Assembly (NCBI RefSeq): GCF_036178145.1
Contig: NZ_CP108067.1
Span: 1,860,001 to 1,924,000 of the forward strand
DNA length: 64,000 nucleotides
From: Streptomyces sp. NBC_00273
GTDB lineage: Bacteria; Actinomycetota; Actinomycetes; Streptomycetales; Streptomycetaceae
Reading direction: 5' to 3'
The notes under the pieces are model-generated. The model saw nothing but the letters and a program-made list of their open reading frames with translations. It had not been told where the DNA came from and ran no database searches. Positions within the stretch are counted from its first letter, which is position 1; every line of letters begins with the position of its first letter. Both the position numbers and the translations under genes were made by a program. This document shows positions 34,761 through 44,800 of the stretch, piece after piece.

Positions 34761-35503
34761 CGGGACCTCCGCGAACCCCTCGCCCGCGCCCTGTCCTCCT
34801 ACACCGAGGACACCCACCAGATCCTGGGCGGCATGGGCAGCAGCCAGTACATCACCTCTGCCACCGGCGACGGCTTCTTCCACGACGGCGACAAGACCCA
34901 CATGGCGGTCACCCAGAAGGACCTGGCCCAGTTCATGCGCGGTCTCTCGGACGACCCGGAGGCGTACGCCACGCTGCACAAGGCCGAGTCCCGCTACATC
35001 AGCCTGGAGATGGAGAAGATCCCGCAGGGCGCCACCGGCTTCGCCCAGAGCAATCCGCTGAGCAACGCCGGCGCCGTCCTAGGGGCGTACAGCGCCATCA
35101 GGGAGGACGTCCTCAACGACGACCGCACGGCCGCATACAGCGCGGCGGACTGGAAGTCGAGATGGCCTACCACGTCATCGGGGGCGCGGTGACACCGCTG
35201 TACTTCACGACAGCCGGCGGCATGTCCATCGCGATCGGCGACTCGATCCAGCGCGGTGTGGACACCTGGGCCTGGGTCATGGGCAACAACCTGAAGGCGG
35301 AGGCGGACGTCACGGCGAACGCGGGCATCGCCGACCACTACCTCGAGGCAAACAACCAGCTGAATCTCATGGTCGAGTCATGGGCGGACGGCCGACAGGA
35401 CATCAACGCCGATGCGAGGGCCGGCCTGAAGGACGAGATCCTCGACGGTCACGACCGAGGAAGCAACGCCACTCACAAGTACCTGACCGACACCACCAAC
35501 TGA
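34761..35503 (+). pseudogene. DUF6571-like protein gene, 5'-truncated and frameshifted
   Basis: The frame opens at the IS junction with REPLARALSSYTEDTHQILG and MGSSQYITSATGDGFFHDGD, then shifts at about 35150 (TGGAAGTCGAGATGG, one G missing for WKVEM) into the frame reading MAYHVIGGAVTPLYFTTAGG to HKYLTDTTN at 35503. The pieces line up in order with the C-terminal part of a large conserved Streptomyces protein usually followed by a membrane protein gene like the next one. The missing start and the frameshift mark it as dead. Confidence 0.75.
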
Positions 35504-35529
35504 CGTGACCCCGTACAGGAAAGGCAGCC

Positions 35530-36495
35530 ATGCCGCAGGAGACCCCCCGCCGCACGACACCAGTCAAGGCATTCATCGTGCTCGGGCTCTGTCTGGCTCT
35601 GCTGGGAGGTGTCGGAGCATGGCTGCTGCTCGGCAGGGAGACGGCTGAACCGTGCAACGGCCTGGCCGGGGACGAACGTGTACAGAAGTCAGTGGGCGCG
35701 GCCGTCCACCCGGGCATGAGCTGCGCAACCCTTGCCGAGGCCATCGTGAAGGCGTCGGCCGGGGACGCGCCCGGCCGTCACACCCGGGCTCAGGCCCAGG
35801 CGCTGAAGGACGTGTTCGTCGCCCTCGGATCCGGAGAACCAGCGGAACTCACCCTGGATCCCGCACTGCGTGTCCCCCTCGCCACCGCCCTGGCCGACTA
35901 CGCACCCGATCTGCACGCGATGCTCGGCGGCAACGACGTCAACTACGTGACCAGGGCTGGCCCCCAAGCCCCTCCATGGGAATCCGAAGGCACTCACCAT
36001 CTTGCCGTCTTCACCAACACGCTCAGGGGAGTGCTACTCGCGATGGCGCAGGACCCACATGCCTACGCCCTGCTGCGCCTGACGGAAACCCGGTCCGCGG
36101 CTCAGCGGCTCGCCACCGTCCCCACCGACGCAACGGGCTACGCCCTCACCGTCCCCCCGACCGAGAGCGCGCGAGCACTCGGCATCCTCGACGGCATCGC
36201 CGACGCGGTCACCCACGGCAAGGACGAGGGACAGGCACGGGCATGGCGCGGGGCCGTTCTGGACGGGCTGCTGAACGGACAGGACTCCCCGAAGAGCGAT
36301 CAGGATCCCCGGGCCGCCGAACTCTCGGCGGTATGGCTCCAGAACCTGAAGAACGCCCCCGAGGGGGAGCGCTTCGACCGGCTGCGTACGCAAGGCGTCG
36401 ACATGGCCCGTACGTGGGCCCAGGAACGGAAGATGGATGAACAAACCCAGCAAGGACTGCTCGCCAAAGCCGAACGCAGCACACTCGGCGCGTAA
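35530..36495 (+). CDS. membrane-anchored hypothetical protein, partner of the DUF6571-like gene
   Basis: 321 residues. A short basic N-terminus is followed by one TM helix (AFIVLGLCLALLGGVGAWLL, about residues 14-33) and a helical extracytoplasmic domain with two cysteines (PCNGLAGDE, GMSCATLAE). No catalytic motif is seen. AGGAAAGGC precedes the ATG, 26 bases after the pseudogene stop, the usual tandem arrangement for this gene pair. Since its partner is broken, it may no longer have a function. Confidence 0.7.
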   Translation: MPQETPRRTTPVKAFIVLGLCLALLGGVGAWLLLGRETAEPCNGLAGDERVQKSVGAAVHPGMSCATLAEAIVKASAGDAPGRHTRAQAQALKDVFVALGSGEPAELTLDPALRVPLATALADYAPDLHAMLGGNDVNYVTRAGPQAPPWESEGTHHLAVFTNTLRGVLLAMAQDPHAYALLRLTETRSAAQRLATVPTDATGYALTVPPTESARALGILDGIADAVTHGKDEGQARAWRGAVLDGLLNGQDSPKSDQDPRAAELSAVWLQNLKNAPEGERFDRLRTQGVDMARTWAQERKMDEQTQQGLLAKAERSTLGA

Positions 36496-36922
36496 CGTGA
36501 GATCAAGCCCTGACACATCACGGTGGGCCAGGCCGTCTGGAACGGGCGGCTGGGCCGGGCTCGTCCCGGACACCAGCAGTGCCATGCTGACCACCGACGG
36601 CCTGCGGTGGTTCGTCGGCTCCTGAGCGCGACGGCGAACCCGTACGCCAGCTCTACGCGCCCCTTGCCGATGCCCACATCGCCTACGACCGACCGGCGCC
36701 CCGCCGTAGAACTCCCCTGCGGCGCCAAGGGTCCTGGTTCGGTCCTCGGCGGCTCGGAGCATGCGGACCCATTCGATCCGCTTCCTGCGCCGGCACTTCG
36801 AGCGGTAGGTAGAGCTCCAGGAGGTGGCCGGGGGCCGCAGCCACGGCAGTGACGGCCGCGCTGATCATCCGTGCGCGGCCCCCCGGCCTCTGGACAGGGG
36901 GCACGCCCCGGCAGGGATGGGG
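36496..36922. other. 427-bp gap with a gene scrap and a hairpin
   Basis: At about 36637-36700 the plus strand reads DGEPVRQLYAPLADAHIAYD, which looks coded but is cut on both sides. GGCCGGGGGCCGC (36826-36838) pairs with GCGGCC..GGCC at 36875-36888 with one bulged base, a possible terminator for the minus-strand gene at 36923. Nothing else is seen. Confidence 0.35.
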
Positions 36923-37336
36923 TCAGTACCGACCGGTCGCAGCAGTCCGGCTTTGGAGGGCGTTGACCAACTGATCGAGCAGGGCGCCGTCTCGGGTCCA
37001 CACGATCAGTTCCGTGGTCGCATCGTCCGTCTCCACCGAGACGGTGCTCCCGTACGCCGACACCTTGGTGACCCGCGCGCTCCGCGTGGTCGCCGTCAAT
37101 CCGATTCTGGTCGCTTCGGAGGCCAGGGTGGCATCACGAGAGGTGATCAGCAGGACGCCCCTCAGGGTCCGGGCGGGTCGATCCGCCGAGCGGTACCTGC
37201 ACTTCAGGGGCACCGTTTCGCCGTCGTGGATCCTGCGGAGTGCTCGTCGGGCGGTTCTGCTGTCGAAGACGCGTCCGCCGAGGGCTCCCAGGTGATCGAG
37301 GGTGCTGAAGAAGAGGTACTCGATGATCAAGACCAA
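36923..37336 (-). CDS. hypothetical protein with a short hydrophobic N-terminus
   Basis: Up to 137 residues from a TTG (MVLIIEYLFFSTLDHLGALG); the start is uncertain. The rest contains GETVPLKCRYRSADRPARTL and a beta-rich C-terminus (STVSVETDDATTELIVWTRD). The pattern suggests a small membrane-anchored, PH-like domain, similar in style to the DUF2550 group, but I cannot assign it. It overlaps the next minus-strand ORF by 10 bases. Confidence 0.5.
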   Translation of the reverse strand: MVLIIEYLFFSTLDHLGALGGRVFDSRTARRALRRIHDGETVPLKCRYRSADRPARTLRGVLLITSRDATLASEATRIGLTATTRSARVTKVSAYGSTVSVETDDATTELIVWTRDGALLDQLVNALQSRTAATGRY

Positions 37337-37734
37337 TGTTCCGTTTCTCGTTCGCTTTCCACGACTGCCTCGTCGTTACAGGAGTTTCGCATTGTCGTGG
37401 CGATCCCCCGGACGTCTTCGAGAGCAGCCGCGGGGCTCTCCGCAAGGAGGACGCCGCCGCTGCCCCGCACGATCTCGCCGGTTCCCGCCGCGTGGTGTCG
37501 CACCAGTTGGCACGCCACCTGGTCCGCGTCACCGAAGGCCATCGCGCCGTGGCCCACCAGGGCGCCGGCAGCCGACCAAGTGTCGTCGACACGAGCGGGA
37601 ACGCCCGCCAGGCGGAGCATGGCAGCGTAGTGCTCACCGTTCCGGTGCAGTGCGTGGGCGGTGCGGACCAGCCGACGCGGGTCCCGACCGGGACGAACCA
37701 CCGCACGGGGAACAACCGAGGCCCTTGCCCGCAC
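37327..37734 (-). pseudogene. possible C-terminal fragment of an LLM-class flavin oxidoreductase
   Basis: A 135-codon frame contains HYAAMLRLAGVPARVDDTWS and AMAFGDADQVACQLVRHHAA, which resemble the C-terminal helices of luciferase-like F420/FMN enzymes. There is no N-terminal domain, and its 5' end overlaps the start of the thiolase remnant on the other strand. Weak evidence. Confidence 0.3.
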
Positions 37735-38570
37735 GCCCGGCCTGCATCCCGGCAGCGTGGACGACCTGATGGGTCGTCTGCGCCCTGCCCGGCGGCGAGC
37801 AAGGGTTCGACATCGCCCGGATCGCCGCCGTGCTGCTCGGCTGGGACCCCGTGCCCAAAGTCACCGTCAACCGCTTCTGCAACTCCTCGCTCCAGGCCAT
37901 CCGCATGGCCGCGCAGGCAGTGCGCTGCGGCGACGCCGACGTTGTCGTCGCGGCCGGGGTCGAGTCGCAGTCGCAGTCGCGGCTGGCCTACGGCAGCTCC
38001 GACACCTGGCCCGACACCGAGAACCCCGCCTTCCGAAGCGCCGGCCGGCGCACCGTTCAGCGCTCCGGGCCGGGCGTGCTGCTGGAGCGACCCGCGCGAA
38101 CAGGCCCTCGCCGCGCTGTCACCGCGTTCCCGCCCCGACGGGCGCTCACCGCAGGCAACAGCGCCCCCGTCCGACGGGGCTGCCGCCGCCGTGGTGATGT
38201 CCGAGAACGACGCACGCGCCCACGACCACATCCCGCTGGCCCGGATCGTGGCCACCGTCGTCTCGGCCGGCACTCCCGAAACCGAAGGCCCCGTACCCGT
38301 CACCGCGACCAGGACCGTCCTCACCCGGGCCGGTCCGACCCTCGCGGACCATCGACACCTTCGCCGGCAACGAACCGTTCGCCGCACAGATCCTCGCCTA
38401 CTGCACCGAGCCGGGCCTGGATCCGGAACGGATGAACCCGCACGGCGGCTCCATCGCCCTCGGCGAGCCCTACGGCGCCGCCGGCGCCCGGCTGACCACC
38501 ACCGCCCTGATCACCGTCGTCGCCGTCGCCGCCGGCGGCCAAGGCATGGCTGCTCCTGGAACGCACCTCG
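37660..38570 (+). pseudogene. acetyl-CoA acetyltransferase (thiolase) pseudogene
   Basis: Pieces of a thiolase occur in order in different frames: ALARTPGLHPGSVDDLM, then after a shift near 37770 CALPGGEQGFDIARIAAVLL and VTVNRFCNSSLQAIRMAAQA (active-site Cys region), a large internal deletion, SDGAAAAVVMSENDARAH, and after another shift near 38345 FAGNEPFAAQILAYC and NPHGGSIALGEPYGAAGARL. The catalytic His of the G-H-P motif is Glu here. Multiple frameshifts and the lost residue show it is dead. Confidence 0.85.
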
Positions 38571-38943
38571 TAGCCCGCATCGGACGATGCGCTGCCGAGT
38601 GGCCGGCGAGGCCGCGGACCGGCCGCGTGGCACCCGGATCCCGGCGAGGCGTGAGCGACGGGGTACTGCTGCCTGCGGTCAGCCGGCCCCTGCGGCCGGG
38701 CCTTGGCCGTACCGGGAAGCATCCTCAACCGTGGCGTCCAGGCGTAGTCGTACAGTGGCGCAGCGAGAATCTCCACGCTCCCCGGCCGGTGAAGTGTCAC
38801 CGTCGGCTTCGGCTACCAGCGAAGGTGAACCGCGCCTCCCACGAGTGCCCGGGACCCATCGGGAGCAGGTACTCACTGCTGTCCCTGTCACGGACAGCGC
38901 GCGGGCGCCAGGAAAGCCCCGTCAACGACTGCAGGAGGACAGC
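38571..38943. other. 373-bp gap after the thiolase remnant
   Basis: I see no gene or clear repeat. The end contains AGGAGG, the ribosome site of the cupin gene, and must include its promoter. Confidence 0.3.
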
Positions 38944-39468
38944 GTGCTCACAGCGCACCAGTGGATCGACGCCCTCGGCCTGGAAGCCCACGTGGAGGGC
39001 GGGTACTTCCGCCGGACCTTCCAGGCAGACCACCGCCCCCGGATCCGCACACCCCACGGGGACCGCTACACACTGACCTCCATCCACTACCTGCTCACCC
39101 ACTGGTCCCCGATCGGTCACTGGCACCTGAACCGGTCCGACATCCTGCACTTCCACCACCACGGCGAACCCATCACCTACCACCTGCTCCACCCCGACGG
39201 CCGCCACTCCACCGCCGTCCTCGGGCCGGACCCCGGCCAAGGACAGCTCCTCACCCTCGCTGTACCGGGAGGCGTCTGGAAGGCCTCCCACCTCACCGCC
39301 GGAGACCACGCCCTGATCAGCGAAGCCGTCGCGCCCGGCTTCGACTACGCCGACATGACCCTCGGCCGGCCCGACGAGCTCATCGCGCGCTTCCCCGCGC
39401 ATGCCGAGCTCATCCACCGCTACTGCCGCCCCACCCAGCCGCACACGACCGGCACTTCCTCCACGTGA
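38944..39468 (+). CDS. cupin-fold DUF985 protein
   Basis: 174 residues from a GTG with AGGAGG 6 bases upstream. The single-domain cupin of the DUF985/YML079w type is recognisable by HVEGGYFRRTFQ, SIHYLLTHWSPIGHWHLNRS, HFHHHGEPITYHLLHPDGR and the late APGFDYADMTLG. The natural ligand is unknown; structures of relatives suggest sugar- or nucleotide-binding. It stands alone between gene remnants and the ArsR/MFS pair. Confidence 0.88.
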   Translation: MLTAHQWIDALGLEAHVEGGYFRRTFQADHRPRIRTPHGDRYTLTSIHYLLTHWSPIGHWHLNRSDILHFHHHGEPITYHLLHPDGRHSTAVLGPDPGQGQLLTLAVPGGVWKASHLTAGDHALISEAVAPGFDYADMTLGRPDELIARFPAHAELIHRYCRPTQPHTTGTSST

Positions 39469-39640
39469 CGTAGCTCGTGGCCGGGCCCCATGGGGCGGGG
39501 GCACGCTCATCCGCGGACGCGTCCAGGCGCAGGCGCACGGACCGGAGCGGTACCGATGGGCGCTGCCTGAGGAGGCCCGGCAGAGCGAGGGCCGAGATGA
39601 CCAGGAGGACGGGGTACTGCAGCGAGCCCGCCACGCCCCG

Positions 39641-40021
39641 CTAGCGCGAGGCCGGCGTCCAGTCCGCGACGAGGTCGAGGAGTCCGGGGAAGCGCGCGTC
39701 GAGGTCGTCGACGCGTACGTGGCTGCGCCGCTCCAGACCGTACTGCCGCTGCCTCGTGATGCCCGCTTCGCGCAGCGCCTTGAAGTGGTGGGTGAGGGAG
39801 GACTTGGGACGGTCCAGGCCGAACCACCCGCAGGAATGGTCGAACTCCTCCGACTCCAGGAGGAGTTTGCGCACGATCCCCAGGCGCAGAGGATCGCTCA
39901 GCGCCCCCAGCACCTTTTCGAGCCGCAGTTCATCCACCGCCGGTTCGGCAAGGGGCTCCGGGAGCCCGGCAGGCTCCGGCAGCACCTTGATGGTGGTCAC
40001 TGATCGCGTCGTCGCTGACAT
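39641..40021 (-). CDS. ArsR-family winged-helix repressor
   Basis: 126 residues. The winged helix runs ALSDPLRLGIVRKLLLESEE, then GLDRPKSSLTHHFKALREAG and a short wing. It lacks the CxC metal site of ArsR/SmtB sensors; a single Cys is at HSCGW. It is divergent from the MFS exporter with a 97-bp gap that contains a clear palindrome (40049-40068), so it most likely represses that exporter and itself. Confidence 0.9.
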   Translation of the reverse strand: MSATTRSVTTIKVLPEPAGLPEPLAEPAVDELRLEKVLGALSDPLRLGIVRKLLLESEEFDHSCGWFGLDRPKSSLTHHFKALREAGITRQRQYGLERRSHVRVDDLDARFPGLLDLVADWTPASR

Positions 40022-40047
40022 GGGCCACTCCTCATAACCCGAATCCT

Positions 40048-40097
40048 ATGTACGAGTTGAATCGTACAACATGCTAAGTTCGACTTAACTCGTACAT
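40048..40097. promoter_or_regulatory. ArsR-type operator and divergent promoter
   Basis: TGTACGA-GTTGAA-TCGTACA (40049-40068) is a perfect 7-bp inverted repeat. In addition ATGTACGAGTT (40048-40058) is exactly complementary to AACTCGTACAT (40087-40097). The repeats fill the AT-rich gap between the repressor and exporter starts and probably cover both promoters. Confidence 0.75.
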
Positions 40098-40118
40098 GCC
40101 TCGACGGAGGAAACGCTC

Positions 40119-41399
40119 ATGTCGGAAAGTCGAACGGTGCCCAGGTACGCAGCGAGCGGAGCGCGGCACACCAAAGCGGCGCGGACGGCACAGGACTCGG
40201 GCCCGGCCACCGCCACCCTGGCGCCCACCTGGTGGGTCTGGCTGGCCGCCTGGCCCGTCACCGCGGTGTTCATCCTGTCCAACGCGGCCACCCCGTTGTA
40301 CGTGCTGTGGCAGAAGGACATCGGTTTCTCCAAGGGCACCCTGACCGTGATCTTCGCGTTCTACATCGTCGGACTGCTCGGGTCCCTACTCGTCTCGGGC
40401 GTGGTCTCCGACCGGCTCGGCCGCAAGCCCGTACTCCTCCCCGCCCTCACCCTCGGCGTCGCGGCATGCGTGATCTTCGCGACCGCCTCGTCGGTGGCCG
40501 CGCTGATCGCGGCCCGTCTGTTCACCGGCATCGCCGTCGGCGCCGTCGTCTCCGCCGGCATGGCCGCGGTGACCGATGTGGCCGGACAGGCGCGCAAGCG
40601 CCTCGCCGCCCTGCTCGCCTCGTGCGCCATGGTCTTCGGCGCGGGCCTCGGCCCGCTCCTCGCGGGCATCCTGTCCGAGACGGCGCCGGCCCCCACCGTC
40701 ACCGTCTTCATCGTCGAGATCGTGCTGCTCACGACCGCGATCCTCGCGGTGCTGCGCATGCCCGTACGTCGGCCCACCGCACCCCCGAAGGGCGCTTGGG
40801 TCCGCATCCCGGGCGTACCGAAGGGCAACGGCCCGCAACTCGTCCTGGGTATCGCGGTGTTCGCCCCCGGCATCACCGCCACCTCGTTCGTCCTCTCGCT
40901 CGGCCCCTCGCTCCTGTCGGGCCTGCTCGGCACCACCAGCCGGGTGGTGGCCGGGGTCATGGCCTTCGCGATGTTCCTCTCGGCCACCGGCGTGCAGTTC
41001 GCCGTCCAGAAGTTGCGCCGCCGCACCATCCTGATCACCGGGGCGGCCGGCACCACCCTCAGCATGGCCGCCCTCGTCGTCGCCGTGCACTCCTCGTCGG
41101 TGGCGGTCCTCATCGCCTCCGCACTGCTGGCCGGCGCCGGGCAGGGGATGGGCCAGCTGGGCGGGCTCTCGCTGCTCAACTCCACCGTGCCGCCGCGGCG
41201 GCTCGCCGAGGCCAACGCGGCCCTCAATGTGGGCGGTTACCTCCCCGCCGGCATCCTTCCGGTCTCCGCCGGCTACCTGAGCGACGCCGTGGGCCTGCCC
41301 AATGGGGCGACCGTCTTCGCCGCCGCCCTGACGGCCCTCGCGGTGATCGGCGGCCTCGTGGTGATCAGCACCCGCCGCCGGGCCCCCGAGCCCGCCTGA
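40119..41399 (+). CDS. MFS transporter (12 TM)
   Basis: 426 residues; GAGGAAACGCTC precedes the ATG. Motif A appears as SGVVSDRLGRKPVLLPALT between TM2 and TM3, and 12 hydrophobic stretches are visible. The short polar N-terminus (about 40 residues) is free of motifs. The layout (divergent ArsR-type repressor, shared operator) is typical of an inducible exporter, but substrate is unknown. ACCGCCGTACGGCGGT follows the stop. Confidence 0.9.
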   Translation: MSESRTVPRYAASGARHTKAARTAQDSGPATATLAPTWWVWLAAWPVTAVFILSNAATPLYVLWQKDIGFSKGTLTVIFAFYIVGLLGSLLVSGVVSDRLGRKPVLLPALTLGVAACVIFATASSVAALIAARLFTGIAVGAVVSAGMAAVTDVAGQARKRLAALLASCAMVFGAGLGPLLAGILSETAPAPTVTVFIVEIVLLTTAILAVLRMPVRRPTAPPKGAWVRIPGVPKGNGPQLVLGIAVFAPGITATSFVLSLGPSLLSGLLGTTSRVVAGVMAFAMFLSATGVQFAVQKLRRRTILITGAAGTTLSMAALVVAVHSSSVAVLIASALLAGAGQGMGQLGGLSLLNSTVPPRRLAEANAALNVGGYLPAGILPVSAGYLSDAVGLPNGATVFAAALTALAVIGGLVVISTRRRAPEPA

Positions 41400-41857
41400 G
41401 CCCCTCGACCGCAGACCGCCGTACGGCGGTACGGACGGATGCCCCGACCCGGCCCCCCCGGCAACCCCGCCCGCCGCGCACACACCGGACAGGATCGACG
41501 CACCCAGAACGCGGCCGACGTGTCCGAGGTCGCCGAACGGGCCGGACTCCCCCGGTCAGCGACCCATTCCGCTTCCGGGGCGACTCCGGCCCGTTCGGCC
41601 ATCGCCCTGCCCCGCGGTCCAGGACACCCGACGGAGCTACGCGACTCGGCGCCCTGCACCCCGCGCGCTTTCACCCGCCGAGAAATCCGCTCATCACCGG
41701 GCAGACTGCCGCCCCGTGCCCATGTCGGCCGAACCAGCCCTGTGGGCTCAGGCGTTCCGGCGCCGGGCACGCCCTGCTGACGGTCCGGTAGATTCAGCGA
41801 TACGGCTGATCTTCAAGGGAGCGGCAACATGCCGCGCGTGCGACACGGGGGCAGTGG
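41400..41857. other. 458-bp gap with a 16-bp palindrome
   Basis: ACCGCCGTACGGCGGT (41415-41430) lies 16 bases after the MFS stop and may end its transcript. I found no convincing gene in the rest; short open frames here have no family features or ribosome sites. Confidence 0.35.
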
Positions 41858-44800
41858 GTGCGGAGCGGACACGCGCAGGACCGTCGACGGAAGGCCCTGC
41901 TGGAGTGCTGGCGCGCGATCGAACTGTTCAGTCCGCCAACCATCCCGGCACTGCCTCGCCGGCGCCCCGCCGCGCGCTCCGGGCCGAGGGACGAGTGCGT
42001 AGTTGACCTGACTCCGGAGCCGGGTCGGGTGCCACCGCTCCTGCCGTGGGCTCCGGACCATCCGGAGACGGGGGCACGGCGGGCACCGCACGGCCGCATG
42101 TGGCGGCACGAGGTCTACTGCGGGGTCTTCGATCTGGAACTGCTCCGCCAGGCAATGATCGCCGTACTGCCCGCGGGGACCGATCCCGACCCCGGCGTGC
42201 CGCAGACCGAGCTGGTGCTGTCGGGCCAGAGCGCGATGTTCGCGCTGGTCCTGGACGACGAGGGCCGACCGCTCGAAGACACGTCCGTGATCTCCGCGTG
42301 CGCCTGGGCGACCGGCCGCCTGTTCGATCCCGGGCCGTCCGCACCGGGGTGGCTGGACGGGTTCGAGGAACTCGACGACGCGTTCGGCAAGGCGATCGAC
42401 GAGCTTACGGCCACCGCGATCCCTTACGGCCCCACCGCCCCGACCGCCGGAACGGCGTACGAGCGGTGGCCCGGCTCCGCGGCTGGGCCGGGAGCTCCGG
42501 CCGGGGCCGGCGGCGGCTGGCAGCGGCTGCTCGCCGAGATCCTGGGCGGCGCTGCCGTCGGCGCGGTCGGGGCCCTGTTCGGCGAGGTCGCCGGCGCCGC
42601 CCTGCAGGGCGCCGCGGAACCCCTGGTGCGCCGCGCCGCGGACTGGGTCGCAGCCCGCCGCTCCGCCGAGGAGCAGGTGCAGTCCGGGCGGCCGGACGGC
42701 ACCCGGGGCGTCCCCGAGGGGGCGTCGGCCGACGGTCCTGACATGTCGACCGAGGCGGATCACGGGGCTGGCACCGGTGCCCGTGCACTCGGGTTCGCCG
42801 ATCTGGTCGCCCTGACCGCGCAGATCGCCGACCTGTGCGGGGTACGGGACCACCTGCGCCCGCAGGTGGTCCGGGTGCGCAGCAGGCTGGTCCAACGGCC
42901 GCGGGACCCGCAGGCGAAGGTCGCCGCCGCCGCGCCGTTCTTGAACAGTCTCCTTCCCCCTGATCTGGCCCGGGTGTCCGCGGCCATCGGGAAGGGGTTC
43001 GGCCCGGCGCTGGAGGCGTACCTGACCGAGCTCGACGCGGTAGCCGTGGGGGCGCGGACGGATGTGCGCCGGGAGCGCGGGGTCGTCCTGGAAGGGGTGG
43101 CTCCGGACCTGGTTCCGGCCGGCCGCTGGCCCGCACCGGCACGGTTCCCGCTCGCCCTGAGCCAGCAGTTCGCGGTCGACCGCATGCTCGCCGACCGAGC
43201 GGGAACCGAGGGCGGGATGTTCTCCGTGAACGGCCCGCCGGGCACGGGCAAGACCACGATGCTGCGGGACCTGGTCGCCGCCCTGGTCGTCGAGCGAGCG
43301 GCGGTGCTGGCCACGTTCGACCGGCCCGAGAAGGCGTTCACCGGTCCGGCCTGGCAGGGCAGGGACCGCCAGGGCACCTACCCCCGCACCGTGTCGCGGC
43401 TCGACCCGCGGCTGACCGGGTTCGAGATCGTGGTCACCTCCTCCAACAACGGCGCCGTGGAGAACATCACCGCCGAACTGCCCGGCATGGGCGCGCTCGG
43501 CGAGCACTGGCACGGCGGCCCCGACCACTTCTCCGACCTCGCCTCCGCGCTCCTCGGCGGGCCAGCCTGGGGTCTAGTCGCGGCGGTGCTCGGCAACAAA
43601 ACCAACCGCAAGGAGTTCGGAAACCGGTTCTGGTGGGGCCGGCTGCCCGAGAAGGAGACCCAGGCTCGCTCCGCTGCGGGACTGCCGCCGCTGCGCGGCA
43701 TGCAGGAGGTCCTGCGCGACTGGCTTCCGCCGAAGCCCCCGCCCGGAGGCCGGCGTCCCGTCACCCCGGCGGACCAGGCTGCGGCCGCGGCGGCGGGGCC
43801 CGCCCAGCCCGTGCCGTCGTGGACCGACGCCGTCGCTGCGTTCCGTACCGCCCAGGCCGAGGTGGAGCGGCTGCGCGCCGGACGCGCCCGGCTGGCCGGG
43901 GCCCTGACGGCCGTCGAGTCCCCGTCGGCCGGGCAGCGGATCGCGGACCTGGAAGCCGCCGTGTCCCGGGCCGACCAGCAGGTCGCCGCCGCCACGACGG
44001 TCCTGGACCGGGCCGCCGCCGGCACCGCTGCCGCCCGGACCGCCACCGCGGCGGCCGAGGCCGGATACGGGGCGGCCTCCGAACACGTACCGCGGGCCCG
44101 CCAGGAGCTGGCCACCGTCCGCGCGGACCTGTCGGCCGCCCGCGAACTGGCCGCTCACCATCGCGCGCACGTGACCGCGCTGACCGCACGCCACGACGCT
44201 CCCCCGGCCGTCGAGCGCGGCCTGCGCGGCGGGCTGCGCCGCTTGCTGCAGAGCACGGCCGACCGGCAGGCCGCCGAACGGCAGCAGGAGCACACCCAGG
44301 CCGAGATCGCGCACCTGCTCGTCCAGCAGCGCACCGCGCTCGAGGACTCCCTGGAGCAGGTCGCCGCGGCCGTACGCGCCGAGTCCCTCGCCGCCGACCG
44401 GCACACCCGATCCGGCACCGTCGTCGACGAGGCCGCCGCCGGCCTCACCGCAGCCCTCGACCACGAACGGGCCGCGAGCGCGCGGGAGGCCGTGGCAGCC
44501 GCCGCCCTCCGACACGCCCGGCACATCGCAGACGCGGCCCGCCGCGACCTGCGGGCCGCCGTGGCCGAACTCGACGGCTGCCACCGCGAACTGCGGGAGG
44601 CTGCCCGGACGCTGCCGTCCCTGCCGCTCGGCTGGTCGCACCTCGCCGAAGCCGACCAGGAACTCGGCTCGCCCTGGTCCGACGAGGCCTGGTCCACCGC
44701 GCGCAGCGACCTGTTCCTGCGCGCCCTCGACCTGCACCGCGCCTTCGCCGCCGGCGCCGCGAAGAAGGTCCGCGGCAACCTCCAGGTCCTCATGGAGTTG

